Source: Stramenopiles sp. TOSAG23-3 (Eukaryota > Sar). Taken from it: a DNA stretch of 64,000 nucleotides. The first letter of the stretch is position 1. Each line of letters starts with the position of its first letter. Location of the stretch: contig LT642151.1 of assembly GCA_900128585.1 (NCBI GenBank), positions 1 through 64,000 on the forward strand. Direction: 5' to 3'. Both the position numbers and the translations under genes were made by a program. The notes under the pieces are model-generated. The model worked only from the letters and a program-made list of their open reading frames with translations, searched no databases and had not been told where the DNA came from. This document shows positions 35,080 through 45,204 of the stretch, in pieces.

Positions 35080-36927
35080 TCAATACGCAGGCGCGAGCTC
35101 GAGGCTCTTCTCAGGTTCCCCCCCCTGGTCCCCTGCTTTGTCGTTGTCGACAACTTGGTGATGTCTGCCTTGCGTCTTGTACAGACGCTTCAGCCGGTCT
35201 CCTTTGATTGGGTGATAAAACACAATTGCAAGTACGACCAATTTCATAATTGGTAGCCCGAGCAAGTACGTGTACCAAACAAAGTAAATGCAATCTTCTG
35301 ACATGTCCTTTGCAGCCAAGCGCGTGTCGCAGATTGGGTTATTTCCTACCAGAACGACACTTATTACGATAACTGAAACGGTAGAGCCTATTGCAATGCC
35401 AAAATTTAGCAGGCCCACAATGACGCCTTCGCGACGCTTTTTCCCAATACCAAATTTGTGGCAATCTTCATCGATTTGCCATCCTCTCACGCTGTTCCAC
35501 CAATAGTCATACGGAGAGTGCAGCATCCGTGTCAAAGCATATGCGATCAAAAGGCCGTGGTAACTTCCAACTTCGTCCCGCTTCGTCGGTTGGTCGACAA
35601 GTATTGCAACAAAATTGCACACTGCACACAAAGCGCAGCCGAGAATTTGCATGTTTCGTGGGTTCCTCGAAAGTTCCCGTCCCTTTGGGTTGACTTTTCC
35701 GTATATGTAACCAAACAGACCCGCTGCGATGATTTGAGTGAATAAACCACACAAAACTGTCAAAATGTACCCTGTTCCCGCATCTTTCGCTGGCACAAGT
35801 TTCACAATGTTTAAGTAATAAATAATTAGACCGGCTTGCAATCCCTGCCAAATCTGGGAAACAATAACATTTGCAAAGTTCCACCTCATTGCATCGTGAG
35901 TCCGCAGCAGTTCGTACCACTCAAACATGAAGAAGCGAGGCTTCTCTGACGACGGCTGCCGTGCATCTTTCAATGGAAAAACTGCCCCGATGCCCAAGTA
36001 GGTGCTCAGGAATCCGATCACGCCCGCCATCCACCGCGCCCTGAGGGCGCCATCGCCAGAAGGGTTAGTCCCAAATTCGCTACTGTTCTGAACGATCCCC
36101 GAAGTAATGACGGGAACGCTCACTCCTAAAATGGCAACCACAACACCTAAAGATGTTAGCTGGAGCCTCTCCTCCTTCCAAGGGTAAATTTCTATGCTAC
36201 CGCTGATATAAGAGGCATTGATGTTTTCAAAGCACCACATCCCAACAACAAAACAAAGGAACCAGTGGACCGCTATTCCTGGGTCCGAATACGCACATTT
36301 CCGAACGCCATCCTTAAAAGGCCAACAAAAACTCTGCTCCGACACCAACCCTTCGCATATACCTATGATTTCTTTTGCACCGTGCACCTCCCGGTCCCCC
36401 GATAGGGCAATAGTTTCGTTGAAAAAGTAAAGGGATTCTCCAGCCACGACAATGGGGCTCGAGCACACCAAACCATTTTTGTTGTCCAACGTGAAGTTGG
36501 AAGGGGAGAGCTTGGCGGTGTCGTCTACTTTCAATGCCATGTTCGCCCAGTTCGGAGGCAGCCATACCAGCAATAGTGGGAGGCTCATTAACGGTATGTA
36601 TACAAGCATGTGGGGGGCCCGTCGTCCCCACGTTTTTCTGGGGCACTTGGCCTTTTCAAAAACACTCTGACAGCACCCCGAGTCTTGAAAGTATCCAGCA
36701 AAAGCCGCAAAGAGGAGTGCTAAAAAGCCTGCTACCAACTGTAAAGTTCCAAATAGATTTCCATCTGCACGAAACGTATTCACCATAATCCCGGCAACTA
36801 TGGGAAGCCCAATCTGGCCAGAAAACGCAGACCACAACAACGTGGCAAATAGAAGTTTGTAGCCGCATACTTTGTGCCCACTATCTTCGTCCATCCCAAT
36901 CGCCCTTGTTTTCACAGGAGGTTCCAT
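35080..36927 (-). CDS. MFS_2 (GPH-type) transporter
   Basis: 615 residues from an ATG, with about twelve hydrophobic segments. After the second helix comes A-G-Y-F-Q-D-S...K-T-W-G-R-R-A-P-H, the loop 2-3 signature of the glycoside-pentoside-hexuronide:cation (MFS_2) branch. Near the end, Q-I-D-E-D...G-K-K-R-R-E-G-V-I-V-G matches the D-x-D-E...R-R-E-G-x-x-x-G signature of the same group. A large loop between helices three and four has two N-glycosylation sequons (N-F-T, N-E-T) and several cysteines, so it probably faces outside. Relatives import sugars or lipids by proton or sodium symport, and the substrate here cannot be read from sequence. The N-terminus is charged, with no targeting peptide. 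Confidence 0.8.
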   Translation of the reverse strand: MEPPVKTRAIGMDEDSGHKVCGYKLLFATLLWSAFSGQIGLPIVAGIMVNTFRADGNLFGTLQLVAGFLALLFAAFAGYFQDSGCCQSVFEKAKCPRKTWGRRAPHMLVYIPLMSLPLLLVWLPPNWANMALKVDDTAKLSPSNFTLDNKNGLVCSSPIVVAGESLYFFNETIALSGDREVHGAKEIIGICEGLVSEQSFCWPFKDGVRKCAYSDPGIAVHWFLCFVVGMWCFENINASYISGSIEIYPWKEERLQLTSLGVVVAILGVSVPVITSGIVQNSSEFGTNPSGDGALRARWMAGVIGFLSTYLGIGAVFPLKDARQPSSEKPRFFMFEWYELLRTHDAMRWNFANVIVSQIWQGLQAGLIIYYLNIVKLVPAKDAGTGYILTVLCGLFTQIIAAGLFGYIYGKVNPKGRELSRNPRNMQILGCALCAVCNFVAILVDQPTKRDEVGSYHGLLIAYALTRMLHSPYDYWWNSVRGWQIDEDCHKFGIGKKRREGVIVGLLNFGIAIGSTVSVIVISVVLVGNNPICDTRLAAKDMSEDCIYFVWYTYLLGLPIMKLVVLAIVFYHPIKGDRLKRLYKTQGRHHQVVDNDKAGDQGGEPEKSLELAPAY

Positions 36928-37468
36928 GGTCCCACAACGTGCGAACTAAGTCACTTTCAAGGGAAAATCTAAATGAACATGACCAAGCTTTTAAAGTAAG
37001 GGGCAGGGGGGTGGCGAATACACTTATCTTGATTCGAGTTTTCTACAATTAATTCTTCAAACTTGTAATTATAAACAGACAGCGAGCCGGTATTTCAATT
37101 TTTGTTTATATTTTTTGTTTATATTTGTTGTTGGTGTTGTGGTGTTGTGTATGGTGTGGTGATGAATAATGATGATGCTCTTTTCTTCTTCTTCTTCTTC
37201 TTTCTCTTTTTCTTCTTCTTCTTCTTTCTTCTTCTAAATAATTATTATAATACCTGGTATCTTCTTCTTCTTATTATTAATAATTTTTATTATTGGATTC
37301 AAATTTGAAAATTGTAGTGTGTGATGGACTCTCCACTTTCTTCCAAGAAGAAAAGAAATCATGTTTTTCCTTGGTCATTTAGTATACATGTATACACCAA
37401 TTCAGTTTCATAAACGACGCAACCAATATTAACCTGCCTTTCACTAAATAAGTTTGGTGCGTGTGGCA
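36928..37468. other. Divergent spacer with pyrimidine tract
   Basis: This lies between the divergent transporter and PP2C genes. TGGTGTTGTG-type sequence (37125-37165) is followed by a CTT-rich pyrimidine tract at about 37179-37235, then ATTATT sequence and a short mixed stretch before the PP2C ATG. No RNA gene or frame is supported. Confidence 0.6.
37179..37235. repeat. CTT-rich polypyrimidine tract
   Basis: An uninterrupted C/T stretch made of CTT and CTTT units, in the spacer between the transporter and PP2C promoters. Confidence 0.85.
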
Positions 37469-38371
37469 ATGGCAAGCCTTTCTGGTGATCCCAACACGCC
37501 ATTTCTCGTTAGTGAACACTCTATTCAAGGACGCCGTCCTCACCAGGAAGACCGCGTGTTTTCTTCTTATCTTTCCAAAACAAGGGGCGAAGCCTTTGCA
37601 TCAACCGCATTTGGGAAAAGAGGGTACAGTAGGTGTTCAATTTTTGTAGTGTGCGATGGGCATGCTGGCGACAAGTGTGCTAAGTTTATCGTTAGTCACA
37701 TAGAAGACTACGTGTGGCAAGCCCTTCAGCTAGCCAAGTTCCCGACTACGGATGAGCAAGAAAGTGAAACCTTAAAAGTGGCAATGAAAAGTATATTAAT
37801 GGGCATCCCAAAGCGGTTGGACGAAGAGTATTTAGCGGTAGCGCGCAAAAGTCGGGAAAAGGATGGCTCCTGCTTGCTTGTCTGCTTAATGTTGGACGAC
37901 AATTTGTTTTTTATAAATGTTGGTGATTGTAGAGCAGTGCGAATAAATGGCGGAAACAGCGTGTCCCAAATCACGAGAGACCACCGCCCAGGGTTAAATA
38001 AAGAGGAAGATCAGCGGATCAAGGACGCGGGGGGTGGTATATCAGACGGAAGAGGGGAAAAAAGGGTCTTGGCGAGGGGTATGAGGATGGCGATTAGTAG
38101 GGCCATAGGCGACCGCCTGCTGAAAGGTGTCAACAATAAGCATGATATTATTTCGAATGAGCCCGACTTGTTTTATGTTAAAATAACTGGGGATCTCAAA
38201 TACGTTTGCCTGGTGTCGGACGGGGTAACGAGCAGGTGTAGCAACAAGAAAATATTGGAAGTGCTAAGGAAGAGAGCAGGCTCCAACCCTGCGAAAGCTC
38301 TCGTGGAATGGGCGTACAACAATGGTTCAATGGACAATATCAGTGCCCTTGTACTGCAGTTTAAGAAGTGA
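37469..38371 (+). CDS. PP2C-family (PPM) protein phosphatase
   Basis: 300 residues from the first ATG at 37469. The motifs come in family order: R-R-P-H-Q-E-D (metal-binding Asp) near residue 22, V-V-C-D-G-H-A-G near 60, D-G-S-C-L-L-V near 135, N-V-G-D-C-R-A near 155, S-R-A-I-G-D near 212, L-V-S-D-G near 250, and D-N-I-S-A-L-V at the C-terminus. All four metal-coordinating acidic positions are present, so an active Mn/Mg-dependent Ser/Thr phosphatase is expected. The chain is nothing but the catalytic domain, with no membrane anchor or myristoylation signal. The motif usually written S-D-G-L-W-D reads S-D-G-V-T-S. Target proteins are unknown. Confidence 0.92.
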   Translation: MASLSGDPNTPFLVSEHSIQGRRPHQEDRVFSSYLSKTRGEAFASTAFGKRGYSRCSIFVVCDGHAGDKCAKFIVSHIEDYVWQALQLAKFPTTDEQESETLKVAMKSILMGIPKRLDEEYLAVARKSREKDGSCLLVCLMLDDNLFFINVGDCRAVRINGGNSVSQITRDHRPGLNKEEDQRIKDAGGGISDGRGEKRVLARGMRMAISRAIGDRLLKGVNNKHDIISNEPDLFYVKITGDLKYVCLVSDGVTSRCSNKKILEVLRKRAGSNPAKALVEWAYNNGSMDNISALVLQFKK

Positions 38372-38583
38372 GATTTTTATCACTCGCACGCCCGGCAGCT
38401 TTATTTTATTGCTGCTACCGCCGTACCGTGAAGCTGCTGCGCGGTGTTGTGGTATCGGCTAATGCATTTTGTACTTGTAGTAATATTTACGTACATAAGT
38501 TGGTATTCCCGTACAGTAAAACCTTCTTCCTATAATAATATAGTTTTAACGAACGCCCCTCATCATCCAGACAGATAGATAGA

Positions 38584-39207
38584 TCAGAGCACATTGCAAA
38601 AGGTAGACTTCTTTTTCTGTTCCCTCTTTACAGTAGCAATCTCATGCCACTCACCTACCGCCGTTAAAAGGTGAAGCCGCGGGATCCCACTTACGTTACT
38701 ATCCCCACACGAATCTAGAACATACTGTACGTCCTCTTCTGTTACTTCCACTTCCATGCTCATTCCAGCCGCCCCTCTGGCTTTGTCTTTCATTAAAAGT
38801 TCCAGTTCGTCGGCAGTGAGAAACCCCGATTTGTCCTTATCGTATTTTTCAAACAATTCATCTAGATATACCTTCTGCTTTAGGTAATGCCGGTACTTGC
38901 TGACAACACGAGCCAAGTTTTCTGGACTCACTTGAAGGTCTTCGCCTTGTGGGTGGTCAAGGTCTTTAAACGCACGCTGGAGCAAAAACTCTCCAATGGT
39001 ATCGTCAACTTCACAGTCTGGTTCTATATGGCGGAACAGTTTTGCGAGTTCATATTTATCTAACGAGTTGCTATTGTCTATGTCGAACATCTTGAACCAC
39101 CCCTCTACCTGTTTGCGTTCTTTTACCAGTTTTTCCTCCCTCTCTCTCTTCTGCCTTTCTTGCTTGGCTTTTCGACGCTTGGCGGCTAGGGCCGCTGACG
39201 CCGCCAT
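38584..39207 (-). CDS. EF-hand protein with C-terminal CaaX box
   Basis: 207 residues from an ATG. A basic helix (residues about 8-35, K/R/E-rich) precedes the first EF-hand loop D-I-D-N-S-N-S-L-D-K-Y-E (about 42-53). A second canonical loop D-K-D-K-S-G-F-L-T-A-D-E lies near 120-131, and degenerate helix-loop-helix segments lie between and after them. The chain ends C-N-V-L, a CaaX box whose final Leu favours geranylgeranylation, preceded by a Lys-rich stretch (K-R-E-Q-K-K-K) that would help membrane binding. A calcium sensor attached to a membrane by a prenyl group is the natural reading. Partners are unknown; the NADPH oxidase and kinase fusion in the same window are only suggestive. Confidence 0.8.
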   Translation of the reverse strand: MAASAALAAKRRKAKQERQKREREEKLVKERKQVEGWFKMFDIDNSNSLDKYELAKLFRHIEPDCEVDDTIGEFLLQRAFKDLDHPQGEDLQVSPENLARVVSKYRHYLKQKVYLDELFEKYDKDKSGFLTADELELLMKDKARGAAGMSMEVEVTEEDVQYVLDSCGDSNVSGIPRLHLLTAVGEWHEIATVKREQKKKSTFCNVL

Positions 39208-40425
39208 TGTTCTTCAAACACAAATAATAAGTGTGACGGCGCAGCCTAGAGAGGAAAAAGAGCTTTGCAAGTCTTTAAATCCTCTGTTACGGTTGGTTCC
39301 CACAGAAGCAATTAGTCTTGATAGTTCATAAATTGTTCCCCTCTCGATTATTATTTGTATTATATTATATATTCATACAGAAGAAGAAGTGGTGTATTAT
39401 TAATTAATATTACCTTGGTAATATAATAATAATAGACGACTAGTCGTTCTATTATGAGCAGAAGATGATGATATAATAATAATATTATTTACGGGGGGGG
39501 GGTAAGGAGGATGGTTAGCAGGGAAAACCCTAAACAACAAAAAGGAGTTTGAGTTTGAGTTTGAGTTAGAGAGTTTGAGTAAAGAGAACAAGTGAAAAAA
39601 AAAGCTCTTCTTCTTCTTCTCAACGAACATATTTTTTTTTATATTTTTATTTGACAGGAGGATATATATAATACTGTAACGTTATAATATAAATAAATAA
39701 TAATAGTCCAACAACACAATCTTGTATTATAACTCTGTATAATAATAAAATATTAATACTAACCTCTTACCTCGCACTTGGTTCCCGCAAGAGGTGCAGT
39801 TTCTTGAGCATTTCGTTCTTTCGTATAGTTGTAGTAGTTCGATAGACGATTCTGGGGGAACCGTTTCTAAACTGCGAGCCTGTTGTTGATTTGTACATAG
39901 GCTATCGTATCAGATAGAAATTCTAATAATTTAATTAGGACTAAATAATAATATAATACCTCCTGTGCATGTTGCTACCCACCATCAAAAACCGTTCTTC
40001 CAGGGCCGCGGGGTAAAATTAATTAATTATTATTATTAGACTATAAAAAAAAATATTATTATTATGTTGTTATAATATTATTTTTTGATGAGAAGAGAGG
40101 AGTAAGAATACGAAGAAGAATAGAAGCAGTAGTCGTCATCTTTCTACTACTACTATTTTTTTTGTGCTCTGGTTTCTACATTACGTTACTACATTCCTGA
40201 CAGTTAGCAAGAAAGAAATGCATAGTAACAAACCTGGTGCAGCCAAACATAGACTTGTCGATTTGTAAAGCAACGTTAAGATTTTCTAAATAAAGATTTG
40301 GTCTGGGGGCGAAACTAGAGTTGTGCGGAGGGGACACAGACCGTGTATATACTTTGGGGGGCGCGTACTCCATTTTTGACAGCCGGTAGTGGCGGCGCTG
40401 GTTTTTGTTGTTTGCTTTTAAAACC
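39208..40425. other. Divergent AT-rich spacer
   Basis: This lies between the divergent EF-hand and STPGR genes. It contains TAATAT-rich DNA, ten consecutive G at 39493-39502, a (GAGTTT)n run at about 39545-39580 and scattered GAAGAA. From about 40180 to 40425 the composition is more gene-like and includes a 65-codon minus-strand frame (listed among rejected items). No RNA gene is recognised. Confidence 0.55.
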
Positions 40426-42201
40426 ATGTTTTGGAATGAGTCTATGAAAGGAACAAGGCTTGCACCAGATTTTCGTGGCTCGAGCACTTTACGTTCAAAT
40501 GTAAAGCACACTTATGCCGTAGAAGAGCATGGAGATTTTTTCGGTAAACTGCCCGGTGGAAGGGAGCCTTTGCACCCCAACGCGAGGTTTCATAGGAGAA
40601 AGTTGGAAATACGAGCTTTTGCACCAATGCAAAAGCCAGACCATGTTGATTACGACCACTTTAAAACCCTCCAGGGCCAAGTGGAGGGGCGAAAAGGTGG
40701 TCGATTTTTGCTGGGCGAACGCTTTAGCAGCCAATCAAAATTAACAAATGGCACGCCAGGTCCAAAATATAATATTGTAGAGCAGAGAGGTGGTTATTCG
40801 GGGTACGTCGCTATGTCACGGCCGAGGGATTTGGCCCAAAACGACAGTGTTCCTGGCCCTGGTCAGTACGACGTATCGTCTAAGCAGACGACTTGGACAA
40901 GCGGAGAATTTGGAAAGGGGCTTGGACGGGACGATGACCCGTCTCTGAAGAACAAATGGGCTGCGGAAACACCTGGACCAGCCGACTACTCCGCGCGGCC
41001 ACAGCGTGTTTTCAAGTCTGGGAAATTCGAAAAATCGGACCGAGGAGGGAATGAAAGAGAGCTGAGGAACAGTGCATCCCTGCCCGGCCCTTTGCACTAC
41101 TACGGGTACGAAAAATTTGAAGAACACGATAACATTAAAGGTGGAATAATCACCAAAGGCTTTGTGCCGACTAGCCATGATCTTAAGGTCATAAACGCCG
41201 CGAAAGAGCCTGCACCGCACGATTATGGAAGGGCCTCCATGCCAGAATGCACCCCTGGAGGGTTTATACCCAAGGATCAACAGAGTGATTGGGACCGCAA
41301 GTTGGCACATAGTGCATCGGAGCCTGGACCTCTCGACTATCAGCCATTTTCCGATAAAACCAATGAAACATTCCGCGGTGGCGCTTTTGACAAATCCGAT
41401 AGAATGAAAGCAGACGAGGCTGAAGTTCACATCACCCCTGGGCCGAGCGATTACAAGGTGCAGGAAATTAGGCCGAGTCCCCATGGTGCCCCATTCGGAA
41501 AATATTCAGAGCAGCGAAACGTAGACCCCCTGGCAAAAAATGCGGCTGAGATACCAGGACCGCAAGACTATACATTGCCGAGCACAACATCGAGCATTAA
41601 AGCGCCAATGCTGAGTCGCGCAGCAGACTACGACGAAATCAGACGTTGGAACGATCGAAACCAGCCCTTATACTATGATACCCGCTCTTCACACAAGTAT
41701 TTGGAACCGAAAAACAGCTATAAAATGTCTGCACCTTCAACTTGGGAGCCGACCCCATTTGTTACCCCAGCGCCAGACCGGTACAAACCAACAGCGACAA
41801 CAGTTGGAAGCTTTGGGGCCATGCGAATCGGGGTAGGAAATGGCTCGTTTGCCGTTCACTTTAATGCCCCAGCTGCGAGGATACGATCACGCCTGGAGCC
41901 ACCCTCTACAGACCAAGGCGGTGGGGGGCCCGGCGTTTGTCGGTCAGATGGGGCGTTCGGAAAACGCGCGCACGCATTCCCCCCCTTGCCTTCGCCAGAC
42001 AAAATTATAATGAAAGGGTCTCCCCCACAGAGCCCTGGGCCTACGAGCTATGATGTAAATTGGCACAGCATAGAGACAAAATTGAAGCAACTAATGTGGA
42101 AAGAATCTGCTCAGAAGAAAGCAAAAATTTCAAAAGCAAGGGTAAATACGTGGAAGTGGAGACAGAAAAATAGCGGGAGTGAGATCATTTATAAGTTTTA
42201 G
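40426..42201 (+). CDS. Sperm-tail PG-rich repeat (STPGR/SHIPPO) protein
   Basis: 591 residues from the ATG at 40426. At least nine copies of the short motif (T/S/E/L)-P-G-P-x-x-Y are spread along the chain (T-P-G-P-K-Y, V-P-G-P-G-Q-Y, T-P-G-P-A-D-Y, L-P-G-P-L-H-Y, E-P-G-P-L-D-Y, T-P-G-P-S-D-Y, I-P-G-P-Q-D-Y, S-P-G-P-T-S-Y), separated by 40-60 residues, often with G-x-F-x-K between them. This is the sperm-tail PG-rich repeat found in axonemal and microtubule-inner proteins such as ODF3/CIMAP. There is no other domain; the last 40 residues are basic. An association with flagellar microtubules is expected from the family and agrees with other flagellum-related genes in the window. Confidence 0.88.
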   Translation: MFWNESMKGTRLAPDFRGSSTLRSNVKHTYAVEEHGDFFGKLPGGREPLHPNARFHRRKLEIRAFAPMQKPDHVDYDHFKTLQGQVEGRKGGRFLLGERFSSQSKLTNGTPGPKYNIVEQRGGYSGYVAMSRPRDLAQNDSVPGPGQYDVSSKQTTWTSGEFGKGLGRDDDPSLKNKWAAETPGPADYSARPQRVFKSGKFEKSDRGGNERELRNSASLPGPLHYYGYEKFEEHDNIKGGIITKGFVPTSHDLKVINAAKEPAPHDYGRASMPECTPGGFIPKDQQSDWDRKLAHSASEPGPLDYQPFSDKTNETFRGGAFDKSDRMKADEAEVHITPGPSDYKVQEIRPSPHGAPFGKYSEQRNVDPLAKNAAEIPGPQDYTLPSTTSSIKAPMLSRAADYDEIRRWNDRNQPLYYDTRSSHKYLEPKNSYKMSAPSTWEPTPFVTPAPDRYKPTATTVGSFGAMRIGVGNGSFAVHFNAPAARIRSRLEPPSTDQGGGGPGVCRSDGAFGKRAHAFPPLPSPDKIIMKGSPPQSPGPTSYDVNWHSIETKLKQLMWKESAQKKAKISKARVNTWKWRQKNSGSEIIYKF

Positions 42202-42977
42202 CTGAAGTAAAGACTGAGAGGAATAAATAGAAAAGAAAGAGAGTGTACAAGAGACGTCGTTGTTTAGTTTTCATTATTGTCTAACTATTTCCTTCCTATG
42301 TAAATAATACAAACCCATTATATATATACATATCTTCATTACTTCAAACGTATTTGTAATAAATAAAAATATACATTTATATACGTAGTTTAGAAAATAT
42401 CATTTGACTTGAAGTTGTGAAAAAATCATCAAAAAACAAAAACCAACAAAATATTATAAGAAAAGAAGAAGAAGAAAGAAGAAGCAGAAGAAGAAAGAAG
42501 AAGAAAGAAGATAGAAGAAGAAGAAGATAGAAGAAGAAGAAGAAAGAAGAAGAAGAAGAAAGAAGAAAGAAGAAAGAAGAAGAAGAAGAAAGAAGAAGAA
42601 GAAAGAAGAAGAAAGAAGAAGAAGAAGAAGAAGAAAGAAGAAGAAAGAAGAAGAATGCCTCTTCTTCTTCTACTACCTCCGTATTAAATATAATAGTAAT
42701 ATTATACGGTAGTAGTATATAAAAATAGAGAGTAGTGGAAAATTAGAGAGAGAAAAAAAATCTAGATAAAGAAGAAGGAAAACTTCTGTTAGAATTGAAT
42801 GCAGTTAAAAAAACAGGTGTACAATCAGAATCCACTATATCAACCCCGTTTGTTTTTCAAGAAACGAATAAGAAAACGCTGCCTGCTTGCTCCATAGTAT
42901 ACATATATTTGCCTAGTGAGTGTGAGTGTGCGTCGTGTTTCTTTGTTTCTTCATAATACACCATACAATACCTTGGG
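42202..42977. other. Spacer with GAAGAA tract before the dehydrogenase gene
   Basis: AATAAATAG 20 bases past the STPGR stop is a probable poly(A) signal. AT-rich DNA follows, then the purine tract listed separately, then about 320 bases holding the dehydrogenase promoter and leader. No coding frame or RNA gene is supported. Confidence 0.6.
42458..42655. repeat. GAAGAAA purine microsatellite
   Basis: About 200 bases of GAAGAA/GAAAGAA units on the plus strand, broken only by a C near 42485 and two T (GATAGA) interruptions. Same class as the 9.5-kb tract. Confidence 0.9.
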
Positions 42978-45155
42978 ATGTTAACCTTCCAGAACGTTGC
43001 CAGGACGATCCGTTCTACTAAACAGCAACTGCGGCATTATAATTTTGCATCTACAAAATACAAAGAATGTTTCGGTGGTTTACCAATAGCCGACGGTGTT
43101 AAGCTGCGGCAGGACACTATCGCGTACTTGGATACGTTTGATCCTCAGTCGTGGTATACCGATCCAGTTACCTCGATTGTGAACGGGGAATACCTAACCG
43201 ACGGGACCCCCACCGCCACCCAGGATGCTTTCAACAACGACAATGGGGTTATCAACTTGGCGACAGAGGCCGAGGTGGACAAAATTATTGCTCACATGAA
43301 GAGCTTCGCTCCTGGCCGTGATTACCGCGAAAAGGTAAGGCTGGTCGAAGAGGAGATATTTGAAAAATTCCCTGCGCAACTTATCGGCAACCAGGCCGTG
43401 GACTTTCGCAAGCAGGACGGCGTGACGGAAATCGAAGAGAGTGTGCAGGCTAACCTTGTTGAACGCCGCCTGAATGATCTGCTACTGGCGGATGAATCCG
43501 CCGGGCGAATCAAGATATCCCGTGCTCCAGCGTACGTTGGTTGCGTATCTAACTTTTCGAACTTTTTAGACCTATCGAGAAAAGTATTACGAAATATTGA
43601 GCTTGGCGTCCCTGCAGTCGTTCTGTCCAGGAGTAATACGACCCAACATATGTTTCGATGGACCCAAATGTTGCTCCCCTTGATGGAAAAGCATGGAGTG
43701 AACAAGGGGCTTCTTACGTACGCTGCGTGTTCAATTGAAGATATCCACAAAATGTTTGAAAATTGTAAGGATGGTGCCATGTACGTCACATGCAGCCGAG
43801 AAATCGCTGCGTCCATACGGGAGTCTCACAGCAATGTGTTGTCCTCGACCGGCGGCCCGAACACGCTAGTGGCAGCGTCTATGACTGACGAAATTCGCGA
43901 TGCCATACAGCTGAGTGCGATGATTGAGAATTCTGGCCAATGCACCGCTTTGCGACATGCATGCATAGGCGGTGCAAGTGAGGAAGACATGGAAGCGATG
44001 TTCAACGACGCGCCAGTTGTCACTACGCCCCAAGATGCCCTTCGCAATGGTGCGTTTGCCGGCATATACGATGGCGATTACTCGGCCCCATTCGACTTGG
44101 CGGAAGGATATAAGACCCACCCGTCCCATAGCAACATTGCATATCGGGTAAGCGAAGACCTGCCCTCCGATGGAATAAATGAGCAGTGGAGGCAAGTGTA
44201 CGTGGACATGACTTCCCCTTCCCCAGACGATTTTGGCAGCGACAAGCAGTTGCAGGACCTGGCTGGGTGGTTGGTGCGGAACCAACCAATCACGTTGGCA
44301 ATGAATACCGTCAACAGTGAAATGGCTTACGCCCGAAAACTGTTTGAGTTGACTGGACAAGTTGTTTACACAGTAGGTTTCGAAGGGAATGTAGCCTTAA
44401 CGTGCCAAGCCCGACCACAAGAGGGTGAGGTTTTTGGGGAATTCCCCGTCAGGCGAGACCTTGCCAAATATACAAGGTACCCAGTAATTATTCCAAGTCC
44501 CACTCCAGCCTACAACTCCAACTATGAAATCAGCTACTTGGAAAGTGTGGGAGAAGGCACTTGTGATGACCAAGGCTTGAAAGAAATATTATCTGGCATC
44601 AATTCGATAGCTGTGCGGGGGTTCTGCATTTTACTGAAAGAATACCTGGCGGACGCGTGTGGTGCAAATCGTGGGGACGGAAAAAACACAGGTGGGCCAG
44701 ATCGCTCCATTTTGTACGGTTTGCAAAGGCCACCCCTAAATGGGCAAGCTACCGTGATTCGTTGCGATGCTGAATCTACGTGGGACGAACTGGCGCCAAC
44801 GCTGATTCCGTTTTACGCGACGAACGCATTCTCTGGCATGTATGTATCTTGCGACCCGCAAAACAAAATTATGCTCGAGCAATTGCAAAAGCTGGATGAG
44901 ATGAGCAGCAAAGTGCATTTGGAGACTGATGAAGAATTTGAAACTTGTTGCGAATCAAATGAGTTTTACAACGTCGTGACCCCAGGTGCGCTAGCCGATA
45001 ACAACAATACATCTTCTACGGAAGAATTTCCCATGGTCGGTCAATTTGTCTCGTTATATTTTCCCATGGGGCACATCAAGAGCACCCGCCAAGACGATGA
45101 GGAGTTCATCAAATATTTTTCAGAGAGCGAGAAATGGCTTCAAATGCGCAATTAA
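42978..45155 (+). CDS. Aldehyde dehydrogenase superfamily protein, P5C dehydrogenase-like
   Basis: 725 residues from an ATG. The first 25 residues (R/K/Q-rich, no acids) look like a mitochondrial presequence. The body is an aldehyde dehydrogenase fold: S-N-F-S-N-F...A-V-V-L-S-R-S-N-T-T for the dinucleotide-binding region, S-S-T-G-G-P-N-T-L where the general-base motif belongs, and S-G-Q-C-T-A-L-R with the catalytic Cys near residue 325. T-G-G-x-N and S-G-Q...A-L-R are closest to the proline-utilisation (PutA) P5C dehydrogenase group, which oxidises glutamate semialdehyde to glutamate in mitochondria. The Glu before T-G-G in PutA proteins reads Ser here, so activity or base identity may differ. 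About 250 further residues after the core are poorly matched to any family I know. No proline dehydrogenase domain is seen. Confidence 0.7.
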   Translation: MLTFQNVARTIRSTKQQLRHYNFASTKYKECFGGLPIADGVKLRQDTIAYLDTFDPQSWYTDPVTSIVNGEYLTDGTPTATQDAFNNDNGVINLATEAEVDKIIAHMKSFAPGRDYREKVRLVEEEIFEKFPAQLIGNQAVDFRKQDGVTEIEESVQANLVERRLNDLLLADESAGRIKISRAPAYVGCVSNFSNFLDLSRKVLRNIELGVPAVVLSRSNTTQHMFRWTQMLLPLMEKHGVNKGLLTYAACSIEDIHKMFENCKDGAMYVTCSREIAASIRESHSNVLSSTGGPNTLVAASMTDEIRDAIQLSAMIENSGQCTALRHACIGGASEEDMEAMFNDAPVVTTPQDALRNGAFAGIYDGDYSAPFDLAEGYKTHPSHSNIAYRVSEDLPSDGINEQWRQVYVDMTSPSPDDFGSDKQLQDLAGWLVRNQPITLAMNTVNSEMAYARKLFELTGQVVYTVGFEGNVALTCQARPQEGEVFGEFPVRRDLAKYTRYPVIIPSPTPAYNSNYEISYLESVGEGTCDDQGLKEILSGINSIAVRGFCILLKEYLADACGANRGDGKNTGGPDRSILYGLQRPPLNGQATVIRCDAESTWDELAPTLIPFYATNAFSGMYVSCDPQNKIMLEQLQKLDEMSSKVHLETDEEFETCCESNEFYNVVTPGALADNNNTSSTEEFPMVGQFVSLYFPMGHIKSTRQDDEEFIKYFSESEKWLQMRN

Positions 45156-45204
45156 AAATTAAGTTTAGCGCTTATATAAAAACGAAATATAATCTTTATG
45201 AATT

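Noticed and set aside
40176-40373. 65-codon minus-strand frame head-to-head with the STPGR gene
   Set aside because: Composition is better than the spacers but there is no recognised motif, and it overlaps the probable promoter/leader of the STPGR gene. Kept only as a remote possibility.
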